A stretch of 64,000 bases of DNA, from positions 11,222,001 through 11,286,000 of the forward strand of contig CM082590.2 in the NCBI GenBank assembly GCA_040954595.2, in the 5' to 3' direction. Positions 42,710-59,334 of this stretch are shown in pieces (position 1 is the first letter of the stretch; each line of letters opens with the position of its first letter). The notes under the pieces were generated by a model that was not told where the DNA came from, made no database searches, and was given only the letters and a program-made list of their open reading frames with translations. The DNA comes from Balanoglossus misakiensis (lineage: Eukaryota; Hemichordata). A program made the position numbers and the translations under genes.

Positions 42710-45700
42710 CTACAGAATACTGCATCGCCATCCACTGCTCTTCTTGTGATGTGTCTCTGTTACTTTGACTGTTGATTTGGCGGCAGAGCTGGATTCCTGC
42801 AAATTAATTCAAATCAAATCAATCAACTCTGAATCATTTGTGTCTATCTTCACACATTCAAGTTCTCCCAAAACAAAATGTGTGAAAGCATTATGATTGT
42901 GTTAGTTAATACTTACCATTTTCTTGTCCATCTTAATCTTGATGTCTGTGGCTAGTGTATTGAAGGCCTGCGATGGAAACAGACAAAATATTTTGATCAA
43001 TCATCAAAACTTATTTTAGTGGTTGATGTCATTCCTGTCTACAGAAAGTCTTGTATCTTCAAATCTCTCTTAGCAGCAATCATATTATGTTGGAAAACTT
43101 CTTAATTCTTTCACTGGATTGTAGCTTAGGAAAACAAGTCTGTACACCTTTCACTGGACTGTAGACTTTGCCGAACATACCTATAAGTCAGAGCAATAAT
43201 TTTGTCTGACTATCATAGATCCTGAAACAAAGGTGTACAGTATTTCTAAACAGTTCTGTGTAATACACAGTTGTAAAACCATTCAGCAAACTCACCTCTT
43301 CCACATTGATGCTAAGTTTGGCACTGGTCTCCATGAATTTGATTCCGTACTCGATGGCAAGCTGAAAAGACAAGTTTACACAATCAGAAATGTAATGTTT
43401 GCATGCTCAGTGTTAATTCAGTCAAACCAGTCTATAGTGGCCCGTCAACGGCATTTCTGAAACTGGCCTTTATAGACATGTGGCCTTTACAGACAGGTCT
43501 GTAAACTGCAGTGTAACAAAGTGGCTAGTATAGACAGGTTTCCACTTAATGGAGGATGGTTTGACTGTATATAATGTCATGTCAAATGTGAGCTCTGACC
43601 TGTTCCCCCCTCTCCTTGGTAACTTGTCTTCTGTCTTCCATGTCGCATTTGTTCCCAAGGATCATCTTCTCAACATCTGCCGATGCGTGCTGATATTGAC
43701 GCACACAAAAAATCATATGGTTATTCACACATATAGTCATTGGATGGTGTGACAATACCATCTTCTCAACATTTCATGAGGCATGTTAGTATCACAAGAC
43801 AGATAGAGGTGGATGGTTCATTGGGTAGAGATATCAAAACCTTTCAACACATGCATATCACACATTTGCACAGATATTTTAACCCTTTCACCCCTGTTTA
43901 GAAGTCCAACCTTACCATATAGAACAATGAGTTTGGACTGAACCATAGTGGTGAGAGGGTTAACCAGATGACAGGTGAACTTACTTCTTCAATATTGCGG
44001 ATCCAGTTCTTGATGTTATCAAAGGACTTCTCGTTCGTAATGTCATAGACCAACATGATCCCCTGTAATTGAGACAAACGAATATCAATTATTGCCACAG
44101 AAGATTACAACCAAGCTTCTTAATTCAATGCATACTTTGCAAATCTGTACAGGTTGCTTGCCACCCCAAAATTGTAATACAGAAAACATGCTGTGTAACT
44201 TAGGGTTGTACTTTCTTATATGCTGGTTTGTTTGCGTCTCTATACAATCATGTGCATTGCAGCTGCATAGATAATACAACTGACATGACAGGGTTTTTTT
44301 GAAGAGTATTTTACCATTGCTCCTCTGTAGTATGCAGTAGTGATGGTGCGGAATCTCTCCTGACCTGCTGTGTCCCTGCGAGATAAAAAAGAAGATATTT
44401 ACAGACATTTCATAAAAACAGCATTGTGTCAATGTAAGCTCTTTCATATACACAGAACGTAAAAAAACTGATTATAAGATTCCAGCTCTTTCTGCAAAAT
44501 ATTATATTTCGGGCAGAAATGGAAATGTACTTGTGACAATGTCAAACACACACTTACCATATTTGTAGTTTGATTTTCTTGCCATCCAATTCAATAGTTC
44601 TGATTTTAAAATCTATACCTGCAAAGATATAATATTCAAAATTGTATGAAGATGTTACACATTGTTAGAGACAAATGAGGAAATGAAACATAAACAGACA
44701 GATAAGAACTCAGAGGGTTAAATAAACAAATTTCTGCAGATTGCGGTAATTTTAATTCAGTGGATGCATGTCCCCTTTATGAAACTGTAGACACACAAGG
44801 GGGTTGTGAGCTTGTCTGAAACCTTCCTGAATAACATAGCTAAGCAAACTGGTACGGAAAGCAGCTCTAGTTATAAAACTGTAGCATGGAGGACTTCCTG
44901 GTGTATGTAACATTGTTAATGTTATCTCATAAATCGCTGAAATCAGGAAGAACTTGTCAATGCACCGGTAGTAGTGGTGATGTTTTGAAGTCCCTACCTA
45001 GCATAGATCTGCATCATCATGAAGCTGACATTGACTGTTTAGAATACTGCCTAATAACTGCAGCAACTACAATGTGCAATACAGTTGTTAAAATTACTTC
45101 CATTTTGAAACTTTGTCGTGGTTAAATTGTGCAGTTACCAGGAAGTGTTACACACCAGATTAGAATTATAGAAGGAAGTCAGGTTTTATTGTGTTCTATT
45201 TTTGGTGACTGAATTACGAACAATTCTACTTGTACTTTGTTCTGCATTGTCACTGACATGAAATTGTTTTTACGTAGCGGCATTTTGTAATATTTGGAGT
45301 TGAGTAAGGTTTCAAAGATCAGTACATAAAGGTGATGTCGTGTCCTTGAACATATTTCCCCATTGTTTGCTCTCCTACCCAGAATTGGAGTGCATGGCCC
45401 AACCATTCTTTTACAAAGGAGCAATATGTTCCTTTCTTCAAGCTTTCAGTTTCAGATCCATGGATAAAAGTCGACAGGTAAAACTAAAACCATGGCTTTA
45501 CTTCCATGGACAATGGCCAAATACTGCATTATTATAAGGAATTAATCAACCTTGAAAAATAGATTATTGACAGGCTTTATTTTCTTTTTATAGATTATTG
45601 CTTGTCTGTTTACAATAGTTTCCATCATAGCTATTCATTTTTCAAGGTGATAACATATGATCATGAATGAAGTGACAATCAGTCACACACAAAATGTCAG

Positions 45701-46272
45701 TGTTGACATTGAGGATCAAAACATCATGACGCATGCAAAATATTGCAAAACAGTCTCTCCTAGACAGAATCCATTATTGGGGTGGTTATGTCCGTGGCTA
45801 GATCTTGTCAAACACATAATATTTTGACATTCACCACTGATTTGCATGAAATGAACACAAGAGAGATCTCCGCCGGCCATGTTGTTTGACTTCCGTCAGT
45901 TGTGACGCAATCTCTCTCTGCCATGTCGACCGATCGTCGCTATGGCAGAGCTGGAAAACCGGTAACATCAACTTATAAGAGACAGAAAATGGACAGTTAA
46001 AGCCGAAAATAAACTTTTATAACCGCTTTTGCTGGACACGTTTAGTGAAGCTGATCAAACGTGCACTATGGAGAAATCATCGATGTATGTCTTAACACTT
46101 CAAACCTCATATGTATACGTTTGGGAAATCACTAAAGTAATCACTCACCTATCGTTGATATAAACGTTGAATTAAATGCGTCTTCTGAAAACCTAAACAG
46201 TACACAAGTTTTGCCGACTCCGGAATCTCCTATAAGCAGTAACTTAAAAAGAAAGTCATACGTCTTCGCCAT
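42710..46272 (-). CDS. RAB8: Rab8 small GTPase
   Basis: Controls post-Golgi and ciliary vesicle traffic to the plasma membrane. Eight exons on -: 46149-46272, 44558-44618, 44315-44375, 43985-44062, 43600-43689, 43296-43361, 42917-42967, 42710-42796, encoding 205 residues against 207 in human RAB8A. The start [20 protein letters not shown] is nearly the Rab8 sequence and differs from Rab10 and Rab13. Also seen: FISTIG / [50 protein letters not shown], and the C-terminal CaaX-type CSIL for geranylgeranylation. All introns have GT-AG ends. The first intron (1.5 kb) has ORFs without known motifs. Confidence 0.96.
43879..43963. repeat. Short inverted-repeat element, intact copy 3 (MITE-like)
   Basis: Ends are ttaaccctttcacc and ggtgagagggttaa, inverted with one mismatch. 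An inner pair, agtccaa and ttggact, extends the hairpin. It lies in Rab8 intron 4. Confidence 0.75.
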
Positions 46273-46845
46273 TTTGTGTGTCTGTCTGTTTGTCGCAGGG
46301 AAACACCCTCATTAGCATAAAGTCTCTCGTGCTAGTGACGTCATACTGAAAGTTCCGTGGGACCACCTACTTCCGGGATCAATGACTGATGGCTCGCAAT
46401 CAATGTTGTCATGGTGATTTAACTTGTCTGCATATCGTTTGGCCAGTAAAAGCGAGAAAATGGAGAACACCCACAATGAATGACAAGTGAAAAGAATTGG
46501 AATCCTGGTGGTTCTTTATTTTCAAGGGCTTTTCCCGACGCGTCCTGCCTGTCTAGTCTAGTCACGTGATGAGACGCAGTGATCGAAACGAGTGTGTTGA
46601 GCGCCACCACTCGACTAGAATTCTGTTTACTTATCAAGTTGAAAGAAATTGGTGATCCTGTCTTTTGATAGTCCAGTTTTGTTAGATTTTTTTAAACCGT
46701 GAATATTTCTAACCATGTCAGATCATGGTTTTCAAATAAAACCAAAAAGTATATGTGCTCCTTGTTTCGAGTTCCGGAAACCCGACGAGTGACGTTGGTC
46801 ACGTGACCTGACCTCTTTTTCGCTGTACTGATAAGAACAGCCACC
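46273..46845. promoter_or_regulatory. Divergent promoter region between Rab8 and RPS27
   Basis: 573 bp between outward-facing start codons. Near the RPS27 end, CTCTTTTTCG at about 46812-46821 resembles a 5' terminal oligopyrimidine start site, as expected for a ribosomal-protein gene, 25-35 bases before the ATG. Confidence 0.55.
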
Positions 46846-48321
<1,476 letters not shown>

Positions 48322-48565
48322 TTTGAGCAATGAAGTCAAGAAAGAAAGCAGGGATAGATGCCATGACAACCACCACTAAGTCTTCATCCATCACCATGGA
48401 AACTATTGTGGACTCAGTTTCCAGATGCCATTATTATTACTCTACATTTTTCACCATTGAGACATTTTTGAAAACTTCTCTGAGAATATGAGTTTTGGAA
48501 GTGTAGATTTCATGGAGAGCTTTTGCTTTGTTTATTTTCATTTACAGAGAAATCTTGAAACATGA

Positions 48566-48571
48566 AATAAA
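48566..48571 (+). terminator. Polyadenylation signal of RPS27
   Basis: AATAAA 245 bases past the stop codon. Confidence 0.6.
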
Positions 48572-48751
48572 AACGCAACTATCCTTGCTGAAGTTGGGCT
48601 CTAGTTTGTAGATGTTTGTGGAATGAGTTCTGAGTGAGATTTGGTCGTGTAGGGTGGAGAAACTATGTGATGTTAGTTGCAGAGGCCACAAGTTTGAAGT
48701 GATGGTATCAGTGATAGACTTTGATGACATTGGTGTGTTTGATTTTTATCG

Positions 48752-51700
48752 TTAATCATATTTAATGCACGGTAGTTTAATCAGCCGCACGTACATCATT
48801 ACTCCAATGATGGTACAAGCCAGCAGCAAGATGAGTCCTCCGACTGCAATTCCGGAAATTGCAGCTGCTGGCAGTGACGTCTTCCCTCTAGTTTCAGTCT
48901 CGCTTGTCAAGGAGATTATTGTTTGCTGAAAGACATAAAAGAGAATGTAAAACGAGCTTTATACTGTCTCTTTTGTGTTTTACTCACCTAACACCATCCC
49001 TTCCCTCTCTCCCCCCCCTCTCTCCCTCAAATTGACATTTGAAGGTATAACTGTTGCTATAGTAACAAGCAATGGCTACTCACTGCATGTCCAGTGTGTC
49101 CGTGTGTCTTCCCATGACCTGGATGTGACCCTGTGTGCCAAAGTTCATCATAGTCTGTATGTCGCTTGGCTATATGATGCATGTAAATGTCTATAAAATA
49201 CAAAAATGGATTAATATTCATATGAAATCATAGATTTGTCAATAAGGCATATGAAAAACTTAATTGAAATGAAGCATTTTAAATGAAAGCTGCAAGCAGC
49301 GTTGGCGGGGCACAAGCGGTTCCCATGGTGACCAGCAAATGCCACGGCTGTATCTGCTGGGGATACAAAGATATGGGAAAGTAGGTCAAAGGTCACCTAA
49401 GGTCACCCTAAATTTGGGCAAAAAAATTGGACCCCATATAAGTCTAGGTCCAACAAAAACAAGACCCCTAGCTCTATTGGTTCGCCTAGAATTAGGTATG
49501 CGCATAATTAATGAGGTCTTGTGTAAGACTCCATATGTGCTCCATCTGCCCCCTAAAAGCCAGGACTCTAACTGCTGTGGATGCTGAGATATGGGAAAGT
49601 AGATCAAAGGTCATCCAAGGTCACCCAAAATTTGGGCATAAAATTTTGACCCCAGAGTGGGCCATGTCCAACTAAAACCAGACCTCTAGCCCTATTGGTT
49701 AGCCTGGAATTAGATATGCAGAAAAATGATGTTTCAGAAATAGGTCAAGGGTCATTGCCAAAATTACCAAAATATTTGTGCCATGTCCTGGCTGCATTGG
49801 TACCCATGTCCACAAAATTCATGACTGTGGTGCTTTGACAAGAGGAGGTATGTTGAATATGCATATATAATTAGTTGTTTTAAAACTGGGTCAAAGGTCA
49901 TGTGAAAATTGCCCCGAAAAATTGTGACAACTTCCGGTCATATGATGACTCATATCCAAAAAAAGAATTTCCGTGCTGTCAATATTTTGGCTACAAAACG
50001 GAATTTTCATTTTTCAATGGTTTTCCGAAAATCCAACATGGCCGCCATAATGATCGACCAATCACAGTGTGCTTCGCAAACTTGATAGACATAGGTTAGG
50101 TGACCACATATCCCAAATCCCGAGACTCGGTAACCGCTGGTTCTGGAGAAGAAGATTTTTAAAGTTTTAGGTAGTTTTTCAGAAAAACAATTGTAGCAAA
50201 AAAACTTTATGTATGACGTCATGATTTTAATGGGGTAAAATGATGGACATAAGGTAGGCTACCTGCACACCAAATTTGAACTCGATCGGCCCAGTGGTTT
50301 TAGAGAAGGACTCATTTAACGATTTTCAGGAAATCCAATATGGCCGCCAGGTCACGTGACTAATTAAATATTCACGAGCCACTGCACGTCTACTCATTGG
50401 CCCCTACCACCCTACCAAGTTTCAGCCCCCTAGGTGCTGCGGTTTTCCAGATCTACCTGGCCGAATTTCTCGGAAGAAGAAGAATAATAATAAATATAGC
50501 TGCAAGCAGCGATGACGGGCCCAAGCTTAAGCCGAAGGTCAAAGGTCATATGTCATCACCCAAAAGTTGGGCAAGAAATTTTGACCCCATACTGGTCCAT
50601 GTTCAACAAAAATCAAACCTCTAACCCTATTGGTTAGTCTGGAATAAGGTATGCACATAATTAATGAGTTCACCAGGTGTTACAGGTGACTTAATAATTT
50701 CACTTTTCATTTTCAACCCATCCCTCCAAACGCCAAGGCTGTACTTGCTCTGGATGCTAAGATATGGTTAAGTAGGTCAAAGGTCACCTGAGGTCACCCA
50801 AAATTTGGGCAAGAAATTTTGACCCTATACTGGTCCATGTCCAATAAGAACAAAACCTGTAGCCCTATTAGTTATCCCTGAATTAGGTATGCACATAATT
50901 AATGAGATAAGCAGGTGTCACAGGTGACCCCCAATTTTGGCTTTTCAATTTTAGTCCCAACCCTCCAAACGCCAAGTCTGTACCTGCTCTGAATGCAGAG
51001 ATATAGGAAAGTAGGTCAAAGGTCACCTGAGGTCACCCAAAATTTGGGCAAACTTTTTTTGACCCCATACTTGTCCATGTTCCACAAGAACAAAACCTCT
51101 AGCCCTAATAGTTAGCCGAAAATTAGGTATGCACATAATTAATGAGATAAGCAGGTGCCACAGGTGACCCCCAATTTTGGCTTTTCAATTTTAGTCCCAA
51201 CCATCCAAACGCCAAGTCTGTACCTACTCTGAATGCAGAGATATAGGAAAGTAGGTCAAAGGTCACCTGAGGTCACCCAAAATGTTGGCGAAATTTTTTG
51301 ACCCCATACTGATCCATGTTCCACAAGAACAAAACCTCTAGCCCTAATAGTTAGCCCAAAATTAGGTATGCACATAATTAATGAGTTAAGCAGGTGTTAC
51401 AGGTGAGCCAAAAATTTTGCCTTTTATTTTGGTCCCATTCTGCTTACAGGCCAATAGACAGTCACTGTACAGGACCATTGCACAGACGTGGACATAGCGT
51501 CATAGCTTAACTATACAGTATAGGCCCTTGGCTTAGTCCAAAAATATGAAAAACTAATAATATTTAAAAGTCTTCTTCTCAAAATAGACTTGGCCCACGG
51601 CCTTGATATTTGGTATGTTGGACACTGACCACATGGTCCACAAAGTATCCTAACAGAATTTTGATATCTCCATTCATATGCAAATTAGGCCCATTTGAAA

Positions 51701-54700
51701 ACTTTCCCCATATATGGTCAACAGGTCACATGACTAATTAAACATTCACAAGGGTACTGCACCAGCTCTCATAGGCCTGCACCATTTTGCCAAGTTTGAA
51801 ATTTGAAGGTTCAGCCGTTTTCAAGATCCTATTGGCCGAAAAAACTACACAAGAAAAAAAAGAAGAAAAACCAGGATAATACCAATAGGGCCCAAGCGCT
51901 GCATGCGCTTGGGCCCTAATTAAAGCTGCAAGCAGCATTGTCCGGGCCCAAGCTCTATTATCTGATCAGATTATTAGATATGCACATAAGTAATGAGTAG
52001 AAACATAATGCTGTTTTATCCCATGAATTATCAAGGTTATATCTATGTTTGGTGCTGATATAGTGTTAAGTAGGTCAGAGGTCACCCAGAGGTCACCCAC
52101 AGTTTGGGCAGAAAATTTTGACCCATAGTGGTCCATGTCCAACAAAAACCAGACCTCTAGCCCTTTTGGTTAGCCCGGAATTAGGTATGCACATAAATAA
52201 TGAGTTAAGCAGGTGTCACAGGTGACCCAAAACTTTGGCTTTTCATTATGGCCCCATACCTCCAAACGCCAAGGCTGTATCTGCTGTGGATGTCGAGATA
52301 TGCAAAAGTAGGTCAAAGGTCACCCGAGGTCACCCAACATTTGGGAAATTTTTTTGACCCAATACTGGTCAATGTCCAACAGAAACCAAGCCTCTAGGTC
52401 TATTGGTTCATCTGTAATTAGGTATGCACATATTTAATGAGGTCAGCAGAGGTCAAAGGGGTCATGAAAAGTACCAAAATTTTTTGATCACATACAAATC
52501 CACATACATCAAAAACCAAACTTATAGCCCTATTGGTTAGCCTGGAATTAGATATGCAGAAAATTGATGCGTCAAAAGTAGGTCAAAGGTCATTGCCAAA
52601 ATTACCAAAATATTTATAGCTCATTCTTGTTATATGATGATTCATATCCATAAAAAGAATTTCTGTGCTATCAATTTTTAGGCTAGAAAGGGAATTTTTA
52701 CTTTTTAATCGTTTTTCACAAAATCCAATATGGCCGCCATAATCTTCGACCAATCACATTCCTCTTCGCAAACTTGATAGACATCTGTGGAATGACCACA
52801 CACACAAAATCTTGTGACTCGGTTATCGCCGGTTCTCGAAAAGAAGATTTTTGAAATTTTACTAGGGTTTTTCGAAAATCCAATATGGCCGCCATAATCT
52901 TCGACCAATCACAATGATCTTCGCAAACTTGATAGACATCAGTTAGGTGACCAAATACCCCAAACCCCATGTCTCGGTTATCACCGGTTCTGGAGAAGAA
53001 GATTTTTGAAATTTAAGCCAGATTTCAGAAAAAAAATTGTAGCAAAAAAACTGCAACATTGACAGCATAATTTCCTATTACAAAAATGATTGACAGAAGG
53101 TAGTCTACCTGCACGCCAAATTTGAAGTCGATCTGACTTGTAGTTTCTGAGATCTGAGATTTGCATTTTTTCAGAAAATCCAAGATGGCCGCCAGGTCAT
53201 GTGACTAATTAAAAATTCATGGGTTCAATGCACGACTACTCATTGACCTCGACCACTGTAGCAAGTTTGAGAACTGTACCTGCAGTGGTGTCTGAGATCT
53301 AGAGCGACAAAGAAATGACAGAAGAATAAAGAAAGAAAGAAAGAAAAACCCCAACGAAACCAATAGGGCCCAAGCGCTGGTATGCGCTTGGGCCCTAATA
53401 ATAATTAAAGCTGCAAGCAGCATTGGGGGGGCACAAGCGGTTCCCATGGTGACCAGCAAATGCCACGGCTGTATCTGCTGGGGATACCAAGATATGGGAA
53501 AGTAGGTCAAATGTCACCTGAGGTCACCCCAAATTTGGGCAAAAAATTGGACCCCAAACTAGTCTAGATCCAACAAAAAACCAGACCCCTAGCCCTATTG
53601 GTTCGCCTGCAATTAGGTATGCACATAATTAATGAGGTCTTGTGTAAGACTCCATTCTGTGCTCGATACCCATAAAAGCCAGGGCTCTAACTGCTCTGGA
53701 TGCTGAGATATGGGAAAGTAGATCAAAGGTCATCCAAGGTCACCCAAAATTTGGGCATAAAATTTTGACCCCAGAGTGGGCCATGTCCAACTAAAACCAG
53801 ACCTCTAGCCCTATTGGTTAGCCTAGAATTAGATATGCAGAAAAATGATGTTTCAGAAATAGGTCAAGGGTCATTGCCAAAATTACCAAAATATTTGTGT
53901 CATGTCCTGGCAGCATTGGTACCCATGTCCACAAAATTCATGACTGTGGTGCTTTGACAAGAGGAGGTATGGGGAATATGCATATATAATTAGTTGTTTT
54001 AAAACTGGGTCAAAGGTCATGTGAAAATTGCCCTGAAAAATTGTGACAACTTCCGGTCATATGATGACTCATATCCAAAAAAAGAATTTCCATGCTGTCA
54101 ACATTTTGGCTACAAAACGGAATTATCACTTTTCAATGGTTTTCCGAAAATCCAACATGGCTGCCATAATGATTGACCAATCACAGTGCGCTTCGCAAAC
54201 TTGATAGACATAGGTAAGGTGACCACATATCCCAAATCCCGAGACTCGGTAACCGCTGGTTCTGGAGAAGAAGATTTTTAAAGTTTTAAGTAGTTTTTCA
54301 GAAAAACAATTGTAGCAAAAAAACTTTATGTATGACGTCATGATTTCAATGGGGTAAAATGATGGACAGAAGGTAGGCTACCTGCACACCAAATTTGAAC
54401 TCGATCAGCCCAGTGGTTTTTGAGAAGGACTCATTTAACGATTTTCAGGAAATCCAATATGGCCGCCAGGTCACGTGACTAATTAAATATTCACGGGCCA
54501 CTGCACGTCTACTCATTGGCCCCTACCACCCTACCAAGTTTCGGCCCCCTAGGTGCTGCCGTTTTCCAGATTTACAATGACATATTTCTCGGAAGAAGAA
54601 GAATAATAATAATAATAATAAGAAAAATTCCAACAATAACAATGGGGGCACAAGCCGCCTGAGGGCGCTTGTGCCCCCAATAATAATAAAGAAGAAATAT

Positions 54701-55079
54701 TCCAACAATACCAATAGGGGCACAAGCCCGATAGGCTTGTGCCCCTAATGAAAGGTAACTTGTTGATAATTATCATTTTCAAACAGCACAATTTCTACTT
54801 TCACTTGAGACATTTTAACACTGATATTTTGACCCCTTACCTTTGACCCTGTTGTCTTGGAGACTATTTTCAGAGATTAGTGTTCTTGCATCTACATCTA
54901 CAGAGGGAAAAATCAAATATATTAAACTAATATTTGTTAGGAAAAAATCCAAATGAAAACTTGATTAAGGTGACATGAAACTATATCATGAATAATTACT
55001 TACTTTGAATTAGAAATACTGTAAAAAGAACAGTAAAAGGTATGTGCAAGTAAGCGTTAGGGTTTGTGTTTTGTCGCAT
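48752..55079 (-). CDS. Unrecognised small type I membrane protein, His-rich ectodomain
   Basis: I do not recognise this gene. Four exons on - join in phase to a 137-residue protein: 55004-55079, 54841-54897, 49084-49190, 48752-48925. Residues 1-25 (MRQNTNPNAYLHIPFTVLFT...) form a signal peptide. The ectodomain of about 70 residues is histidine-rich (MHHIAKRHTDYDELWHTGSH, then GHGKTHGHTGHA). A Ser/Thr stretch precedes one transmembrane helix (AISGIAVGGLILLLACTIIG). The cytoplasmic tail is short and ends LIKLPCIKYD. Splice sites are all GT-AG with good polypyrimidine tracts. Intron 2 is 5.65 kb, mostly repeats. The start codon is 200 bp from that of ferrochelatase, divergent. The metal-binding suggestion from the histidines is inference only. 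Confidence 0.7.
49289..50498 (+). repeat. GCTGCAAGCAGC repeat, copy 1 (GGGGCACAAG subtype)
   Basis: Begins with the palindrome GCTGCAAGCAGC and runs to the next such palindrome. It is nearly identical along its length to copy 4 (53410-54590) and lacks the terminal hairpin. It contains a DR1 at 49383-49395 and lines such as ccaatatggccgcc repeated in all copies. No protein-coding capacity. Confidence 0.8.
50499..51924 (+). repeat. GCTGCAAGCAGC repeat, copy 2 (GGGCCCAAGC subtype)
   Basis: Starts with the palindrome and ends with a GGGCCCAAGCGC hairpin at 51888-51916. Its core has expanded: a segment of about 240 bp (from aaacgccaag through agcaggtg) recurs three to four times, each carrying an AGGTCAAAGGTCA. 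Confidence 0.8.
51925..53409 (+). repeat. GCTGCAAGCAGC repeat, copy 3 (GGGCCCAAGC subtype)
   Basis: Starts with the palindrome and ends with a GGGCCCAAGCGC hairpin at 53366-53395. An inner segment around ccaatatggccgccataatc is duplicated (52720-52800 and 52880-52950). Confidence 0.8.
53410..54750 (+). repeat. GCTGCAAGCAGC repeat, copy 4 plus a partial fifth end
   Basis: Starts with the palindrome and ends with a GGGGGCACAAGC hairpin at 54643-54679. A second hairpin of the same type at 54716-54746, behind a short AATAAT run, is the remnant of a fifth copy. Confidence 0.8.
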
Positions 55080-55279
55080 TTCTTCTGGAAAGTTTGTCAG
55101 TATAGTTTTTTACGTTTAAATTTTGAGTCAAAGCAGTACATTCTGCGCGTGTTCTAGAACTCTTTGTTTTTATTTTGCAATGTTGTCGTTGGCGGCGCTA
55201 GATTTATCTCGAAATCACATAACTTGGGGAGTCTGAAGAGACTCCTCAGTGCGATACTGACTGACCGTGCATATGCAAC
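55080..55279. promoter_or_regulatory. Divergent promoter between the membrane-protein gene and ferrochelatase
   Basis: 200 bp between two outward-facing start codons. No TATA box is obvious on the ferrochelatase side. Confidence 0.5.
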
Positions 55280-58823
<3,544 letters not shown>

Positions 58824-59234
58824 TTTGCATGAGATCTAGTGCAATGGACAGTCAATGGATTCTTTGTGTTTTATGTTTCTGGTGGGATGGTGTCCGGTGG
58901 TACCTAGGGTGGTATCTGGTGGCACACGTGCCAAATTATTTGGTGATCATCGAAGTTGAAAATGTACAACTAGTTGATGAGAAGTGCCATTACTAAGTAT
59001 TACAAGGACTTTGCGAAATGTTTGGGTCTCAACATTGTTGGTACATCGCAAATCATCGTTAAAATCATGGAGTCCACAGTTCATCTGTATCTTTAAACTT
59101 GTGCCATCTGGTTAGAACAGGTTTATGTAAATTTCTACTGTTTCTTGATAATAAATCAAGTCATCCATATTCACAAGGCATCCGACCAATCATATTTGAT
59201 AGTATGTAATGTAATAAGTGATTTATTTGGTGGT
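58824..59234 (+). other. FECH 3' UTR and flank
   Basis: Contains AATAAA at 59150-59155, the likely end signal. Nothing else seen. Confidence 0.55.
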
Positions 59235-59254
59235 TTAAGTTTTCAAAGTGCAGA

Positions 59255-59281
59255 CCAATCATTGTCGGGAGTCGTATATAA
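59255..59281 (+). promoter_or_regulatory. CCAAT and TATA boxes of the secreted-protein gene
   Basis: CCAAT at 59255-59259 and TATATAAC at 59275-59282, about 55 bases before the start codon. The spacing puts the transcript start near 59305. Confidence 0.6.
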
Positions 59282-59334
59282 CAATACCCACCAGATATCC
59301 TGAGTCACTCGTGTTGGATTTACTAGACGTTACG

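Noticed and set aside
44886-45537. ORFs in Rab8 intron 1 as nested genes
   Set aside because: Short, no signal peptide or domain, no supporting promoter or splice sites.
52705-52970. ORFs within the GCTGCAAGCAGC repeats as coding
   Set aside because: They are frames through repeated non-coding text and are not kept in frame between copies.
55240-55270. CAGTGC just upstream of the FECH start as an iron-responsive element loop
   Set aside because: The bases on either side (ctcct and gatac) cannot pair as an IRE stem and no bulged C is placed correctly.
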